From CAYVZU01 sp964455935 (GTDB lineage Bacteria; Fibrobacterota; CAYVZU01): 64,000 bases of DNA. The stretch lies in contig CAYVZU010000001.1 in assembly GCA_964455935.1 (NCBI GenBank), positions 60,268-124,267 of the forward strand, written 5' to 3'. Below are positions 16,439 to 24,794 of this stretch, in pieces (position 1 is the stretch's first letter; each line of letters starts with the position of its first letter). The position numbers and the translations under genes are program-made. The notes under the pieces were generated by a model. That model was not told the origin of the DNA. It saw nothing but the letters and a program-made list of their open reading frames with translations, and made no database searches.

Positions 16439-16471
16439 ATCGGTTCGCAAATTTAAACAGATCGGAAAGCC

Positions 16472-17452
16472 GTGAGTGCTGCACCAAAATCGCGGGTTGG
16501 CTTCATTTCCTGCGAAATCTGCCTGACCCATAATACCGGCCAGGATCACCCGGAATCATCGCAGCGGCTTCAAGCTCTTGGGTTCCACTTTTGCCAAACC
16601 GGTTTGCTGGAACAACTGGTTGCGATCCCTCCCCGGTGCGCCACCCTTGAAGAAATTGCACTGATCCATAGCCGAGACTACATCAAGGCGGCTGAGCGCG
16701 ACATTAAGTCCGGAGCAGCAATGCTATCCACCGGCGACACAAACATCTCGCCGCAATCTTGGAACGCCGCTTTGTGGGCGGTTGGCGGATGCCTGGCCGG
16801 AGTCGATGCAGTCATGACCGGAGCAGCCCAAAACATTTTCTGCGCGGTCCGGCCTCCGGGCCATCATGCCACTCCCACCGCGGGAATGGGATTCTGCATT
16901 TTCAATAATGCCGCAATCGCGGCGCGTTACGCCCAGCGGAAATACGGAATTGGGAAGGTTCTGATCGTGGATTGGGATCTCCACCACGGCAACGGGACCC
17001 AGGATGCCTTCTACGCAGATTCGACCGTGTTCTACATGAGCACGCACCAGAATGGCATTTACCCGATGGATCTGACAGGCCAGGGAACCCGCGAGGAGAC
17101 CGGCGCCGGGCCTGCCCGGGGGACCAACATGAACCGCCCCCTTGCCCCTGGTTGTGGCGATGGCGAATTCATCGCGGTCTTCGAGAACGATCTCTTGCCC
17201 GCCGCAATTGACTTCTCGCCCGATCTGGTGATCATTTCCGCTGGATTCGATTCGCGGCAAGGTGACCCGTTGGGCCTGCTGTGCCTCACGGACCAGGGCT
17301 ATAAACGACTGACCACAATTCTCAGGCGGATCGCCGGGAAAACCGCACAAGGCCGCGTCGTCTCGATCCTCGAAGGCGGATATAATCTTGCGGGAATGTC
17401 GGCCGGCGCCGCCGCGCACGTCCAGGCGCTGCTGGACAACTCTATTGCATGA
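16472..17452 (+). CDS. Histone-deacetylase-family hydrolase (AcuC/acetoin utilisation-like)
   Basis: A 326-residue Zn-dependent amidohydrolase of the arginase/deacetylase fold, starting at a GTG. Family features are HPESSQRL near 27-34, the catalytic His dyad RPPGHHAT near 129-136, and the metal ligands DWDLHHGNGTQDAF near 167-180 and GFDSRQGDPLG near 257-267. The glycine-rich LEGGYNL near the C-terminus closes the active site. Bacterial members deacetylate polyamines, acetyl-CoA synthetase or small amides; the substrate here is unknown. The 3' end overlaps the convergent CsgG-like gene by 11 bases. Confidence 0.92.
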   Translation: MSAAPKSRVGFISCEICLTHNTGQDHPESSQRLQALGFHFCQTGLLEQLVAIPPRCATLEEIALIHSRDYIKAAERDIKSGAAMLSTGDTNISPQSWNAALWAVGGCLAGVDAVMTGAAQNIFCAVRPPGHHATPTAGMGFCIFNNAAIAARYAQRKYGIGKVLIVDWDLHHGNGTQDAFYADSTVFYMSTHQNGIYPMDLTGQGTREETGAGPARGTNMNRPLAPGCGDGEFIAVFENDLLPAAIDFSPDLVIISAGFDSRQGDPLGLLCLTDQGYKRLTTILRRIAGKTAQGRVVSILEGGYNLAGMSAGAAAHVQALLDNSIA

Positions 17453-18341
17453 ACAGCAATGCGCTGGCCCCAAAGAAAAGACCAAGGCAAAGGACCACCA
17501 GCGTGGCGGTCAACAGCCGGTTCCGGTGTTTCTCCGGAGGTGGAGAACGCAAGGTCGCGGCAGGCACCGGTGCGGCCGGCGTCTCGTCCTCAATCAGCGT
17601 TTCCGTGGCCGCATCGGCCACATCGCGGGCCAGCGCGCGAACCGTACTGCGAATCACATCCTCCTGATTGCACGGCAGGCAGTCCAAAAAAAACGAGTTG
17701 GAAATCGAGCCGGTTCTGGTATTCAAAAGCAACAGCTTGAAGGTGTAGAGCCGTTCCTTTCCCTCGATCTGGCCGAGTATGACATAGGGCACCCGCAGTA
17801 CCCTGGCAATGGCCCGACCGCATGCCGTGTCGCTGCATTCAAGACCATACAAATCCGATTTGCGAAGCAGGGCGTTCATTTCGCCGCGGTTCATCACGTA
17901 AAAGGCATTGCGCTCTTTCAAATCATCACGGATGCGCTCGGAAAGTGCCGAAAGGTCTTCCTGCGGCACATCCTGCCCCTGAAAATCCAGAACGGCAATG
18001 TAACGCCAAAGGAAATCGTTGGACGAATCGCTTCCCGAAACCCAGGGCTGAACCTGGGCGTCCCGGATGTAACTCCAGGGCAGCTGGTGATAGGGATAGA
18101 CCTTGCCGTAAATCCGCACCATCAGCACATCGCGGACGGCAAGCAGCTTGCGTTCCACGCCCTTCTGCGGCAGGTCGACGTCGAAAGTGATGATGCCGTT
18201 GGCTGAATCCAACGCCACGACGCTGCCCGTAAGAATGGTGTTGTTGCGCAGCGAAACCGCGTCCTGGGCAGCCCAGGCCGACTGCGCGAGATAGACTAGG
18301 GCCAAAACCAGAAGAGCGGTAGTCCGCTTTGCTTTGGACAT
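17442..18341 (-). CDS. Secreted CsgG/LpoB-like protein with C-terminal membrane anchor
   Basis: The ATG at 18341 (299 residues) starts directly on a signal peptide ending AQSAWAAQ; the longer frame to 18389 adds nothing. After a small N-terminal beta domain (about 25-95), a CsgG/LpoB/TolB-N-like nucleotide-binding-like fold spans about 110-225. It shows the typical IAVLDFQGQDV, YVMNRGEMNALLRKSDLYG, CSDTACGRAIARVLRVPYVILGQI and FKLLLLNTRTGSI. A proline-rich linker and a hydrophobic segment (LLTATLVVLCLGLFFGASALLFM) close the protein, so it may be anchored facing the periplasm. Related proteins occur as envelope assembly accessories; its exact role is unknown. Confidence 0.7.
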   Translation of the reverse strand: MSKAKRTTALLVLALVYLAQSAWAAQDAVSLRNNTILTGSVVALDSANGIITFDVDLPQKGVERKLLAVRDVLMVRIYGKVYPYHQLPWSYIRDAQVQPWVSGSDSSNDFLWRYIAVLDFQGQDVPQEDLSALSERIRDDLKERNAFYVMNRGEMNALLRKSDLYGLECSDTACGRAIARVLRVPYVILGQIEGKERLYTFKLLLLNTRTGSISNSFFLDCLPCNQEDVIRSTVRALARDVADAATETLIEDETPAAPVPAATLRSPPPEKHRNRLLTATLVVLCLGLFFGASALLFMQ

Positions 18342-18414
18342 AAAAAAAAAGTAACTACTTGGCACTTTCACCACCCTCACTTTAGTCATCTCCCATCGAA
18401 GAAAGAGGAAAAAA

Positions 18415-18451
18415 CCCCTCGCCCCTCCGCGGGAGAGGGTTGGGGGAGGGG
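18415..18451. repeat. Short GC-rich palindromic intergenic repeat, copy 1
   Basis: CCCCTCGCCCCTCC faces GGGAGAGGG and GGGGGAGGGG around a CGCG centre. Related palindromes recur at 40888-40945 and 43278-43314. The unit lies in the divergent region between the CsgG-like and LacI genes. Confidence 0.6.
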
Positions 18452-18625
18452 ACCTGAGCAGTTACAAAAGAAAATAGCTATTTCCGGTTTGGCCCAGCAC
18501 AGCGTCCTGTCCATGGCCGGCAAGGAGTGCGGCGCCCATCGATTTTCGCCGCGGTTGGCCCCTCCCCGCGGAACCGGTTGCGGCCGCAATTCCACTTCTG
18601 GATTTTTCCTCCTGAATTGTCTATA

Positions 18626-18645
18626 TTGCGTTAACGTTAACGCAA
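18626..18645. promoter_or_regulatory. Perfect 20-bp palindrome, likely LacI-family operator
   Basis: TTGCGTTAACGTTAACGCAA is its own reverse complement, with the central CG step and spacing typical of LacI/GalR operators. It overlaps a TATATT -10-like sequence (18622-18627) and ends 11 bases before the lacI-type start codon, so bound repressor would block transcription. Autoregulation is the simplest reading. Confidence 0.75.
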
Positions 18646-18656
18646 CAACACCAATT

Positions 18657-19703
18657 ATGATAACCATCAAGGAAATCGCCCGGCGGGCCGGCGTATCCAT
18701 TGGAACCGTGGACCGGGTCCTGCACAAGCGCGGCCGTGTTTCGGACGAGACAGCGCGCACGATCGAATCCATTGTCGGGCAGTCCGGATATCAGACCAAC
18801 ATCTTCGCCCGCACCCTCTCCTACAGCCGTTCGTACCGCCTTGGCGTGATCATGCCCAGGCCGAACCAGGACAGCGGATACTGGGAGCTCCCGCTTGCCG
18901 GCGCCCAAAAGGCCGCCGGCGAGATCGCGGCTTACGGGGTGCAAACCCGTTTCTTCTTTTACGATCGGTTCAGCGTTGATTCATTCAAGAAAGCGCAGGG
19001 AGATGTGGCCGGATTTAAGCCCGACGGCTTGCTGGCCGCCCTGGTCATTCCTATCCTGGCCGAAGAATTTCTGGCCCAAACCGCGCCGCGGATTTCGGTT
19101 GTGCTGTTCGACTCGGATTTCCCCCTTTCCAACCGGCTTTCTTATATCGGGCAGGATTCGTTTCAGAGCGGGCTTCTTTCGGGCAAACTGGTTCACCTGC
19201 TTCTTGCGGGGAAGGGCGGGGTTGCAATCATCCAGCCCCGGCTTGACGACTTTCATCTGAGCCAGCGAAGAGACGGATTTCTGCATTATTTCACCACCGT
19301 ACGCCACCGGTGCTCGTTCGAGGTCTGTGAAATGACCAGCACCCATGACCGGGCCGCGTATTGGCGGGCCATTCAGCGCGCATCAAAAAGGCTTTCAGGC
19401 TTGGCCGGTATCTTCGTGACCGATGCGTCCGCCCATATTGCCGCCGCTTATCTGGAGCACTATCGCCTGGAAGGAAAAGTGGGGCTGGTGGGCCATGACA
19501 TGATCGAACCCAACGCACAATACCTGCGAAACGGAACCATCGGCTTTCTTATCAGCCAAAAGCCCGAGGTCCAGGGCTACGAAGGCCTGTTCGATCTCTA
19601 TCGGGGAATCGTTTTGCGCAAGCAAATGCCTAAAAAACGGCTTGCACCCCTGGAAATTTTTACAAAGGAAAACGCGAATTTCAACCCGGGGGAGTCTTTA
19701 TGA
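18657..19703 (+). CDS. LacI-family transcriptional regulator
   Basis: The ATG at 18657 (348 residues) begins on the helix-turn-helix TIKEIARRAGVSIGTVDRVL, the signature of the family; the frame extends upstream to 18489 without homology. The HTH is followed by the hinge helix (about 45-60) and a periplasmic-binding-protein-like effector domain with LGVIMPRPN near 63, VVLFDSDFP near 150 and a C-terminal lobe containing KVGLVGHDM. The last residues overlap the next start (ATGA at 19700). The regulated genes are probably the isomerase and DUF4380 genes downstream. The effector sugar is unknown. Confidence 0.9.
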   Translation: MITIKEIARRAGVSIGTVDRVLHKRGRVSDETARTIESIVGQSGYQTNIFARTLSYSRSYRLGVIMPRPNQDSGYWELPLAGAQKAAGEIAAYGVQTRFFFYDRFSVDSFKKAQGDVAGFKPDGLLAALVIPILAEEFLAQTAPRISVVLFDSDFPLSNRLSYIGQDSFQSGLLSGKLVHLLLAGKGGVAIIQPRLDDFHLSQRRDGFLHYFTTVRHRCSFEVCEMTSTHDRAAYWRAIQRASKRLSGLAGIFVTDASAHIAAAYLEHYRLEGKVGLVGHDMIEPNAQYLRNGTIGFLISQKPEVQGYEGLFDLYRGIVLRKQMPKKRLAPLEIFTKENANFNPGESL

Positions 19704-19942
19704 GCAAACGATTTGTAATTGGGACGGACTTTGCCACCGATTCGGTGCGCTCCGTTGTGGTTGATGCCGATTCGGGCAAAACACCGGTTTGGGACGTGCA
19801 GGATGATCCGCGCTGGAAAGTTTGCAATGCGATAAAGCACCAGTTATGCCAACATCGGCTGGATTATGTGGAAAAACCTGGAAAAATCCATTCGCGGAAC
19901 CATTTGGATTTTAGCCATCGAACATCCATGGAGGATCCATGA
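19700..19942 (+). pseudogene. Frameshifted, 3'-truncated ribulokinase (FGGY kinase) remnant
   Basis: The frame opens with RFVIGTDFATDSVRSVVVD, the N-terminal ATP-binding strand of AraB-type ribulokinases (usually GxDFGTDSVR), and continues PRWK...CQHRLDY, which matches the region where such kinases read YPRW...QHPLDY. Right after DYVE the frame is lost at an AAAAA run (near 19871-19875); removing one A restores NLEKSIRGTI in register. Then the reading frame ends where the isomerase gene begins, so about 470 of some 550 residues are absent. The ATG overlaps the LacI stop by four bases, which shows it was once a coupled operon gene. Confidence 0.75.
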
Positions 19943-21417
19943 ATAACTTGCCAGTGCTCAAAATCGGCTTGGTCGCGGTGAGCCGCGACTGCTTTCCCAT
20001 CCAGCTCTCGAAGAAGCGGCGCGACGCCGTCATGGCCGAGTGCAAAAACAGCGGACTGCCGGTCGTAGCGGTTTCGACCATCATCGAGAATGAACAAGAC
20101 ACTCTTAAGGCACTCGAAGAACTCCGGAGCAAAAAGGCCAATGCCCTTGTGGTCTATTTGGGGAATTTTGGGCCCGAGGGTCCCGAAACTCTCCTGGCGC
20201 AAAAGTTCAACGGACCCGCCATGGTCTGCGCCGCGGCGGAGGAGACCGGCAAGGATTTGCTCAACGGCCGCGGTGATGCCTATTGCGGGATGCTGAATGC
20301 CTCTTACAATCTCACACTCCGTCATCTTCGTCCCCATATCCCGGGATACCCGGTGGGCACTGCGTTGGAAGTGGCGAAGATGATCGCGGATTTCGTTCCC
20401 ATTGCGCGGATCATGGCGGGACTGCAAAAACTGAAGATCTTTGCCTTCGGCCCCCGACCGCAGGATTTCCTGGCCTGCAATGCGCCCATCAAGCCGCTCT
20501 ACGATATTGGCGTGGAGATCATGGAGAACAGCGAGCTTGACCTTTATGACATTTACAAGTCCGCTGAGGGCGACCTAAATATCAAGAAGATCGCCAAAGA
20601 AATGGAACGTGAGCTTGGCAAAGACAAGGTGTATCCGGATCTTTTGCCCAAGCTGGCCCAGTATGAAACCGCTCTGCTGAAGTTTATGGAAAAGAACCTG
20701 GGCGCGTCCGAATATGGAATCTTCGCCAATAAGTGCTGGCCGTCATTTGAGAAATATTTTGAGTTCGTGCCGTGCTATGTGAATTCCCGAATGGCCGCCC
20801 GGGGAATTCCCGTTTCTTGCGAAGTGGACATTTATGGGGCGCTGAGCGAATATATGGCCGGCGCGGCAACCGATTCCCCCGCCACGCTCCTGGACATCAA
20901 CAACACGGTCCCGGCCGACATGGTGGAAGAGAACAGATCGAAGCTCAAGGGCCTCAGCGCGACGGACCTGTTTATGGGATTTCATTGTGGCAATACCACC
21001 TCGGGGTGCCTTTCCGGATGCGCGATGAAATACCAGCTGATCATGCACCGGCTTATGGAACCGGGCAAGAATCCGAACATTACACGGGGCACGCTGGAAG
21101 GCACGATCCGACCGGGAAACATCACGCTTTTCCGCCTGCAATCGACGGCGGACGCCCAGCTCAAATCGTATGTGGCGCAAGGCGAGGTGTTGGACATCGA
21201 CCCAAAATCGTTCGGTGGTATTGGGGTCTTCGGGATCAAGGAAATGGGCCGATTCTACAGGCATGCCCTGATTGGCAATGGTTTTCCGCACCATGCAGCC
21301 GTGGCTTTTAACCATGTGGGCAAGGCCCTGTTTGGCGCGGTTAAGATGCTGGGCGTGAAGGATGTCTCGTACAACCAGCCGGCGGGCCTACCATACCCGG
21401 ACGAGAATCCGTTTTGA
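19939..21417 (+). CDS. L-fucose/L-arabinose isomerase-family protein
   Basis: A 492-residue member of the fucose/arabinose isomerase superfamily, whose enzymes interconvert an aldose and a ketose with a Mn2+ ion. The N-terminal alpha/beta domain starts LPVLKIGLVAVSRDCF and contains NALVVYLGNFGPEGPE near 71-86. The central region has ADFVPIARIMAGLQKLKIFAFGPRP, and the C-terminal region has MGFHCGNTTSGC near 344 and GTLEGTIRPGNITLFRLQ near 385-402, both typical of the family. A metal-binding Glu/Asp set is plausible at E297/D299 and H346. It starts immediately after the kinase remnant. The exact sugar is not decided by sequence; it is not a canonical AraA or FucI. Confidence 0.82.
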   Translation: MNNLPVLKIGLVAVSRDCFPIQLSKKRRDAVMAECKNSGLPVVAVSTIIENEQDTLKALEELRSKKANALVVYLGNFGPEGPETLLAQKFNGPAMVCAAAEETGKDLLNGRGDAYCGMLNASYNLTLRHLRPHIPGYPVGTALEVAKMIADFVPIARIMAGLQKLKIFAFGPRPQDFLACNAPIKPLYDIGVEIMENSELDLYDIYKSAEGDLNIKKIAKEMERELGKDKVYPDLLPKLAQYETALLKFMEKNLGASEYGIFANKCWPSFEKYFEFVPCYVNSRMAARGIPVSCEVDIYGALSEYMAGAATDSPATLLDINNTVPADMVEENRSKLKGLSATDLFMGFHCGNTTSGCLSGCAMKYQLIMHRLMEPGKNPNITRGTLEGTIRPGNITLFRLQSTADAQLKSYVAQGEVLDIDPKSFGGIGVFGIKEMGRFYRHALIGNGFPHHAAVAFNHVGKALFGAVKMLGVKDVSYNQPAGLPYPDENPF

Positions 21418-21454
21418 TAAAGGAAAGCCGGGGAAAAGGCGTTTTGCCAGGATT

Positions 21455-21493
21455 AACAGGATATAGACGGATAGGAGTGATTGATATCCTGTT
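21455..21493. repeat. Inverted repeat of the ATCCTGTT type
   Basis: AACAGGATAT (21455-21464) and ATATCCTGTT (21484-21493) are perfect inverted copies with a 19-base loop; flanking bases extend the partial match (GGATTAACAGG). ATCCTGTTAATCCTG-like intergenic repeats are common in many genomes. It lies between the isomerase and DUF4380 genes and could slow or terminate read-through. Confidence 0.6.
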
Positions 21494-21522
21494 TTCCTAA
21501 CCATTTCGGAAGGAGATGGAAA

Positions 21523-22383
21523 ATGAAAATTAAAAAGATCGCATTTTTCAGAATTCCCAATTGCTACGAGCTCTCAATAGGCAAGCAGAAGCTCGTGGTC
21601 ACCACAGAGTTCGGGCCGCGGATCCTCCACCTGAGCATCGGCAAGAGCGGCAATATTCTGTTTGTCGACGAGAAGCGGGAGTGCAAATACAAAGACTGGT
21701 TTCTCTATGGCGGACATCGGTTGTGGACTTCGCCCGAGACCGGTGCGACCTACAACCCCGACAATGAACGCTGTCTTATCGCGGAAAAAGAGGGCGCTCT
21801 TTCCGTGACCCACTTTGACAGAAAACTGGAGTTTAGCCGCACGATGAACTTTTCCGAACAAAACGGCCGGTTCTGTGTGGAGCATGTGATCGAGAACAAG
21901 AGCGAGGTTCTCTTTCCCGGCGCAATCTGGGCTCTCACCTGTGTTGTACCGAAGGGAATTGCCTTTTTTCCCTGGGGCACGCCGGACGAATGGAAGATAA
22001 AAAAGGCCGTGTATTGGCAGAAGTGGATGACGCACGGAAGCGATCCTGCGAGCAAGCAGTGGGTCCAGGGCCCGGACCTATTTATGGTCAAGCCCACGGG
22101 CGAAGAGGGCAAGGTGGGCACAGCCGGCTGGGAGGGCTTCATTGGAATTACCAATTCGAATTACACATTCATCAAGAAGTTCGACCGCCTTCCAACCAAC
22201 GACTACCCCGACGACAACTGCGCGATCCAATGCTACACGTGCAACAAGTTTATCGAGCTGGAAACCCTAAGTCCAAACACAGTGTTTCGGCCCAACGTTC
22301 CTGTCCGGCATAAAGAGGAATGGATCCTGGTGGACAAGCAGACGAATCCTGAAAACGGCGCGGAAATCCGAAGGCTTCTATAG
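21523..22383 (+). CDS. DUF4380-family protein (mutarotase-like)
   Basis: The ATG at 21523 (286 residues) has AAGGAGATGGAA ahead of it, an excellent ribosome-binding site; the frame to 21481 is not needed. The fold looks like a galactose-mutarotase/aldose-1-epimerase-related beta-sandwich as in DUF4380: TTEFGPRILHLSIG near 24-37, YGGHRLWTSPET near 62-73, VEHVIENKSEV near 118 and PWGTPDEW near 147-154. Family members sit near sugar-catabolic genes. The adjacent isomerase suggests a role in handling the same sugar, though no catalytic function is established for the family. Confidence 0.72.
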   Translation: MKIKKIAFFRIPNCYELSIGKQKLVVTTEFGPRILHLSIGKSGNILFVDEKRECKYKDWFLYGGHRLWTSPETGATYNPDNERCLIAEKEGALSVTHFDRKLEFSRTMNFSEQNGRFCVEHVIENKSEVLFPGAIWALTCVVPKGIAFFPWGTPDEWKIKKAVYWQKWMTHGSDPASKQWVQGPDLFMVKPTGEEGKVGTAGWEGFIGITNSNYTFIKKFDRLPTNDYPDDNCAIQCYTCNKFIELETLSPNTVFRPNVPVRHKEEWILVDKQTNPENGAEIRRLL

Positions 22384-22498
22384 GACAGCCGGCCGCCTTG
22401 GCAATCTGCGGCACCATAATTTGCCGGTCGCTTCTCTCGCGGATGAACGCAAGGGCTTTTCGGATTAATTCCTCAGGTCCGGCCATGGGGTGTGCCAT
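22384..22498 (-). pseudogene. AraC-family DNA-binding-domain fragment
   Basis: Reading leftward from an ATG at 22498, residues such as EELIRKALAFIRERSDRQI and VPQIAKAAGCP match the first helix-turn-helix start of AraC/XylR-type regulators. The similarity ends at about 22384; beyond that the frame runs into DNA antisense to the DUF4380 3' end and the rest of the regulator is absent. No ligand-binding domain lies upstream. I read it as a remnant left by deletion. Confidence 0.5.
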
Positions 22499-22879
22499 AC
22501 CACAAAGAATACAAATTGTTAAATCCCCAAACGCCAATATCCTCAAGCAATTCGCCTATTTGGGGATGTTTTCTTTATTTTATTTCATTATATGGGGCGT
22601 GGGGCAACCGTTCTCCTTTGTCTGGAAAAAGTTTCGGATCGCTCTCGTACTTTAATTATATTTGAGGCAGCCGGTTTCCCCATCCGGTTTCCCGCGATTC
22701 GGCGCGCAAGCATAAAATGGCCTATAGAGATTCTCAGAAGTAAGCGCCTTGATGGGGCCGTTCTCCTGATAAAAGCGAGCGGTCCATTACTGAATCTTTC
22801 ATTGGGAATCGCTATATGCCGAATGCGGCGCAACATAAGATTCAGGATCATTGAATCGAAGAAGCCATCAGAGGTTTGC
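22499..22879. other. Intergenic region before the Tad locus, nothing recognised
   Basis: About 380 bp. A longer open frame on the plus strand from 22592 has no hydrophobic or conserved pattern until the TadE-like start at 22880 and is not supported. A T-rich AT-skewed stretch near 22640-22665 could hold the locus promoter, but I could not define -10 and -35 boxes with confidence. Confidence 0.4.
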
Positions 22880-23281
22880 ATGCGTGGATTTGACAGTCGG
22901 GGATCCGTTCTAGTCGAATCGGCCCTCTGCTTCCCCATTCTCCTTCTTGTCGTCTTCACATGTATTCAATTGGGTCCACTATTCGTTCAGGACTTGGTGG
23001 GCGAGTATGCCCTTTACGAAATGGTTCGCCTCGGTTCCCGGGGCGAATACGGCAGCAGGAATAGCCACGACAATCTTAACGCGGCCGAAGCCCGGGCCCG
23101 GGAAGTCTGCGGCTGGGTCCTTCCCAAACTTTCCAGCACCGAATCCCGAGCCGACCCGTTGGCAATGCATCTGGAGATGGAAATGCCCATTCAGATTCCA
23201 TTTGCGCAAATTCTATTGGGGAAAAAGCGATCTGCCAGAGACGATAATCTATTGATTGAAAAAGAACTGAAGATGCGGTAG
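22880..23281 (+). CDS. TadE-like pilus-assembly protein
   Basis: The ATG at 22880 (133 residues) precedes the pseudopilin-like N-terminus RGSVLVESALCFPILLLVVF: a glycine or serine, then a Glu five residues into a long hydrophobic helix, the arrangement TadV-processed TadE/F proteins share. The frame before it (22592-22879) is not conserved. The C-terminal half is polar with no motif. TadE-like minor pseudopilins are exported to the cytoplasmic membrane and help pilus formation. The next gene, of similar design, starts three bases after the stop. Confidence 0.78.
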   Translation: MRGFDSRGSVLVESALCFPILLLVVFTCIQLGPLFVQDLVGEYALYEMVRLGSRGEYGSRNSHDNLNAAEARAREVCGWVLPKLSSTESRADPLAMHLEMEMPIQIPFAQILLGKKRSARDDNLLIEKELKMR

Positions 23282-23284
23282 GTC

Positions 23285-23692
23285 ATGGACCAGAACGGAC
23301 AATCGTTGGTGGAAATGACAATGGTTTCTGGGCTGTTTCTGTTTGTGGTGTTTGTGACTGCGGCCATTCACGATTTCCATCGGACACGCTATAAAACGAT
23401 CGTTTGCGCCTACCGGGCCGCAACCATTGCCTCGGAGGACTGCAACGCGTCTGCCGGCTCCAACTACATTGGCGATTTTCCACTGAAGACAATCGATCAA
23501 CAGTCGGAAGTCGATGAGGATTCTAGGGGTTTTTACCGCGCTAATCTGTATACCACGGATCCCCTCTCGAAAGTCCTGCTTGGATTGGACCGCTGGATCT
23601 CTTCGGCGCGGAAGTATCCCAAAGTGAAGCGAACCTATACATTTTGGATGCTTGGCAACGACACCGGATATGAGCATGTGCTCTGGGAATAG
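23285..23692 (+). CDS. TadE/F-like pseudopilin
   Basis: A 135-residue protein beginning MDQNGQSLVEMTMVSGLFLF: glycine followed by QSLVE then a hydrophobic helix, a prepilin-like motif with Glu at +5. The rest is a small soluble domain with NDTGYEHVLWE at its end. It overlaps the TadG-like start by 17 bases. It is likely a minor pseudopilin or scaffolding protein of the Tad machine. Sequence similarity to named family members is weak, so the exact subfamily is uncertain. Confidence 0.72.
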   Translation: MDQNGQSLVEMTMVSGLFLFVVFVTAAIHDFHRTRYKTIVCAYRAATIASEDCNASAGSNYIGDFPLKTIDQQSEVDEDSRGFYRANLYTTDPLSKVLLGLDRWISSARKYPKVKRTYTFWMLGNDTGYEHVLWE

Positions 23693-24551
23693 GTCTTCGG
23701 AGAGCGGACAGATCCTGCTTGCCGCGGTGGCCTTGCTGCCGTTGTTATTGACTGTCGCGCTCTACGTCTACCACCATGGCATTGTCGGGGCCAACCGGAT
23801 GGACCTGGAAAACATTGCCGATGCGGCGGCCATGGTGGGTGCAATCGAGCAGGCCCGCCACTTCAACGCGGTGGCCGAGGTGAATCGGCGCATCATGAAG
23901 GCGATTGAAGAGGTCCCCAAAAGCTACAAATGGCCCCTGGGTTGCTGGCAATGTTCAAAATGGAACCTTCCCTTGCAGATCCAGAGGGATTGGCAGGAGC
24001 TTCAGGAAGAAATCGAGACTCTGGCGCGCCAACAGGACCAGGTGATCTCGCAGGCCTCCCAGGCCTGCTCCACCGCGGTGCTTGACTACATTGAATCCGT
24101 GAACAAACAGCGCGGATACGACTCCAATCCCGTCGTGATCGATTCCCTGTCGAGTTTCTACTTCTCCAATATCGGCTACAATCGCCTCGACACCTTCTAC
24201 ACGGTTGTGTATTGGTATACAAAAGCAAATGGGGCAAAATGCGACTGCTGCCGGCCCAAATATTGCGGCCCGGCAAGCCTTGAACTGCCCGGTGCCATGA
24301 TCTATCATTTCGATAACGAGAACGAGCCGGTGGTACGGGTGAGCCTGCGCCACGAGATTACCGATGACATTGCCTTGCGCTTTTTTGGCATACGGAACCG
24401 GCAAATCAAGTTCCGCGACATCGTGGCCTGCGCAACCTCCCGGGCCAGGGTTTCAGGACAAGAGGGGACGTTTTTCAATTATGGATGGAATTACAAAGCC
24501 AATTCCTTTAAGGCGGCATTGATCAATGTTGCGCAAGAGAAGCAAAGCTGA
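23676..24551 (+). CDS. TadG-like pilus protein (291 residues)
   Basis: Starts at an ATG within the preceding gene (translation overlap). The N-terminus SSESGQILLAAVALLPLLLTVALYVY is a membrane helix with pseudopilin-like features but without the +5 Glu. The following region, DLENIADAAAMVGAIEQARHFNAVAEVNRRIM, resembles the start of TadG proteins and other von Willebrand-type secreted pilus components. A long soluble domain has several cysteines, including a CDCCRPKYC cluster near 188-196. Its C-terminus (NSFKAALINVAQEKQS) overlaps the Flp pilin start. TadG anchors the pilus in the known systems; here the assignment is by position and helix. Confidence 0.7.
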   Translation: MCSGNRSSESGQILLAAVALLPLLLTVALYVYHHGIVGANRMDLENIADAAAMVGAIEQARHFNAVAEVNRRIMKAIEEVPKSYKWPLGCWQCSKWNLPLQIQRDWQELQEEIETLARQQDQVISQASQACSTAVLDYIESVNKQRGYDSNPVVIDSLSSFYFSNIGYNRLDTFYTVVYWYTKANGAKCDCCRPKYCGPASLELPGAMIYHFDNENEPVVRVSLRHEITDDIALRFFGIRNRQIKFRDIVACATSRARVSGQEGTFFNYGWNYKANSFKAALINVAQEKQS

Positions 24552-24762
24552 TCGCGGCGAACTGCTGGTCGAATACGTCCTGATCTCGGCCATTGTTGTG
24601 GCCGGCATCGCCGGCGCGATCAAACTGCTTCAGCGGCAATTCATATCGAATTCCCTGTATATGTCGGAGTGCGTGGCCAAAGGGAAAAAAGCGCGTGTGC
24701 AAGTCGTGGATACGGATCTGTATCTACGGGGCCACAAGGACATGTCGGACTTTTATCGCTGA
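24526..24762 (+). CDS. flp: Flp-family pilin
   Basis: A 78-residue class III (Flp) prepilin: a short basic leader ending KADRG, then ELLVEYVLISAIVVAGIAGAI. Glycine followed by four residues and the pair Glu-Tyr is the signature cut by the TadV prepilin peptidase, and the hydrophobic helix forms the fibre core. The tail is polar (DMSDFYR). This is the best candidate for the structural pilin of the locus. No prepilin peptidase gene is seen in the window. The ATG overlaps the TadG-like stop. Confidence 0.85.
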   Translation: MLRKRSKADRGELLVEYVLISAIVVAGIAGAIKLLQRQFISNSLYMSECVAKGKKARVQVVDTDLYLRGHKDMSDFYR

Positions 24763-24794
24763 GAATAGCAGGACACAACCAAGAAGGAGGTCCT

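Noticed and set aside
22592..22879. N-terminal extension of the TadE-like gene
   Set aside because: Basic, unconserved sequence without signal features; the pseudopilin N-terminus begins at 22880.
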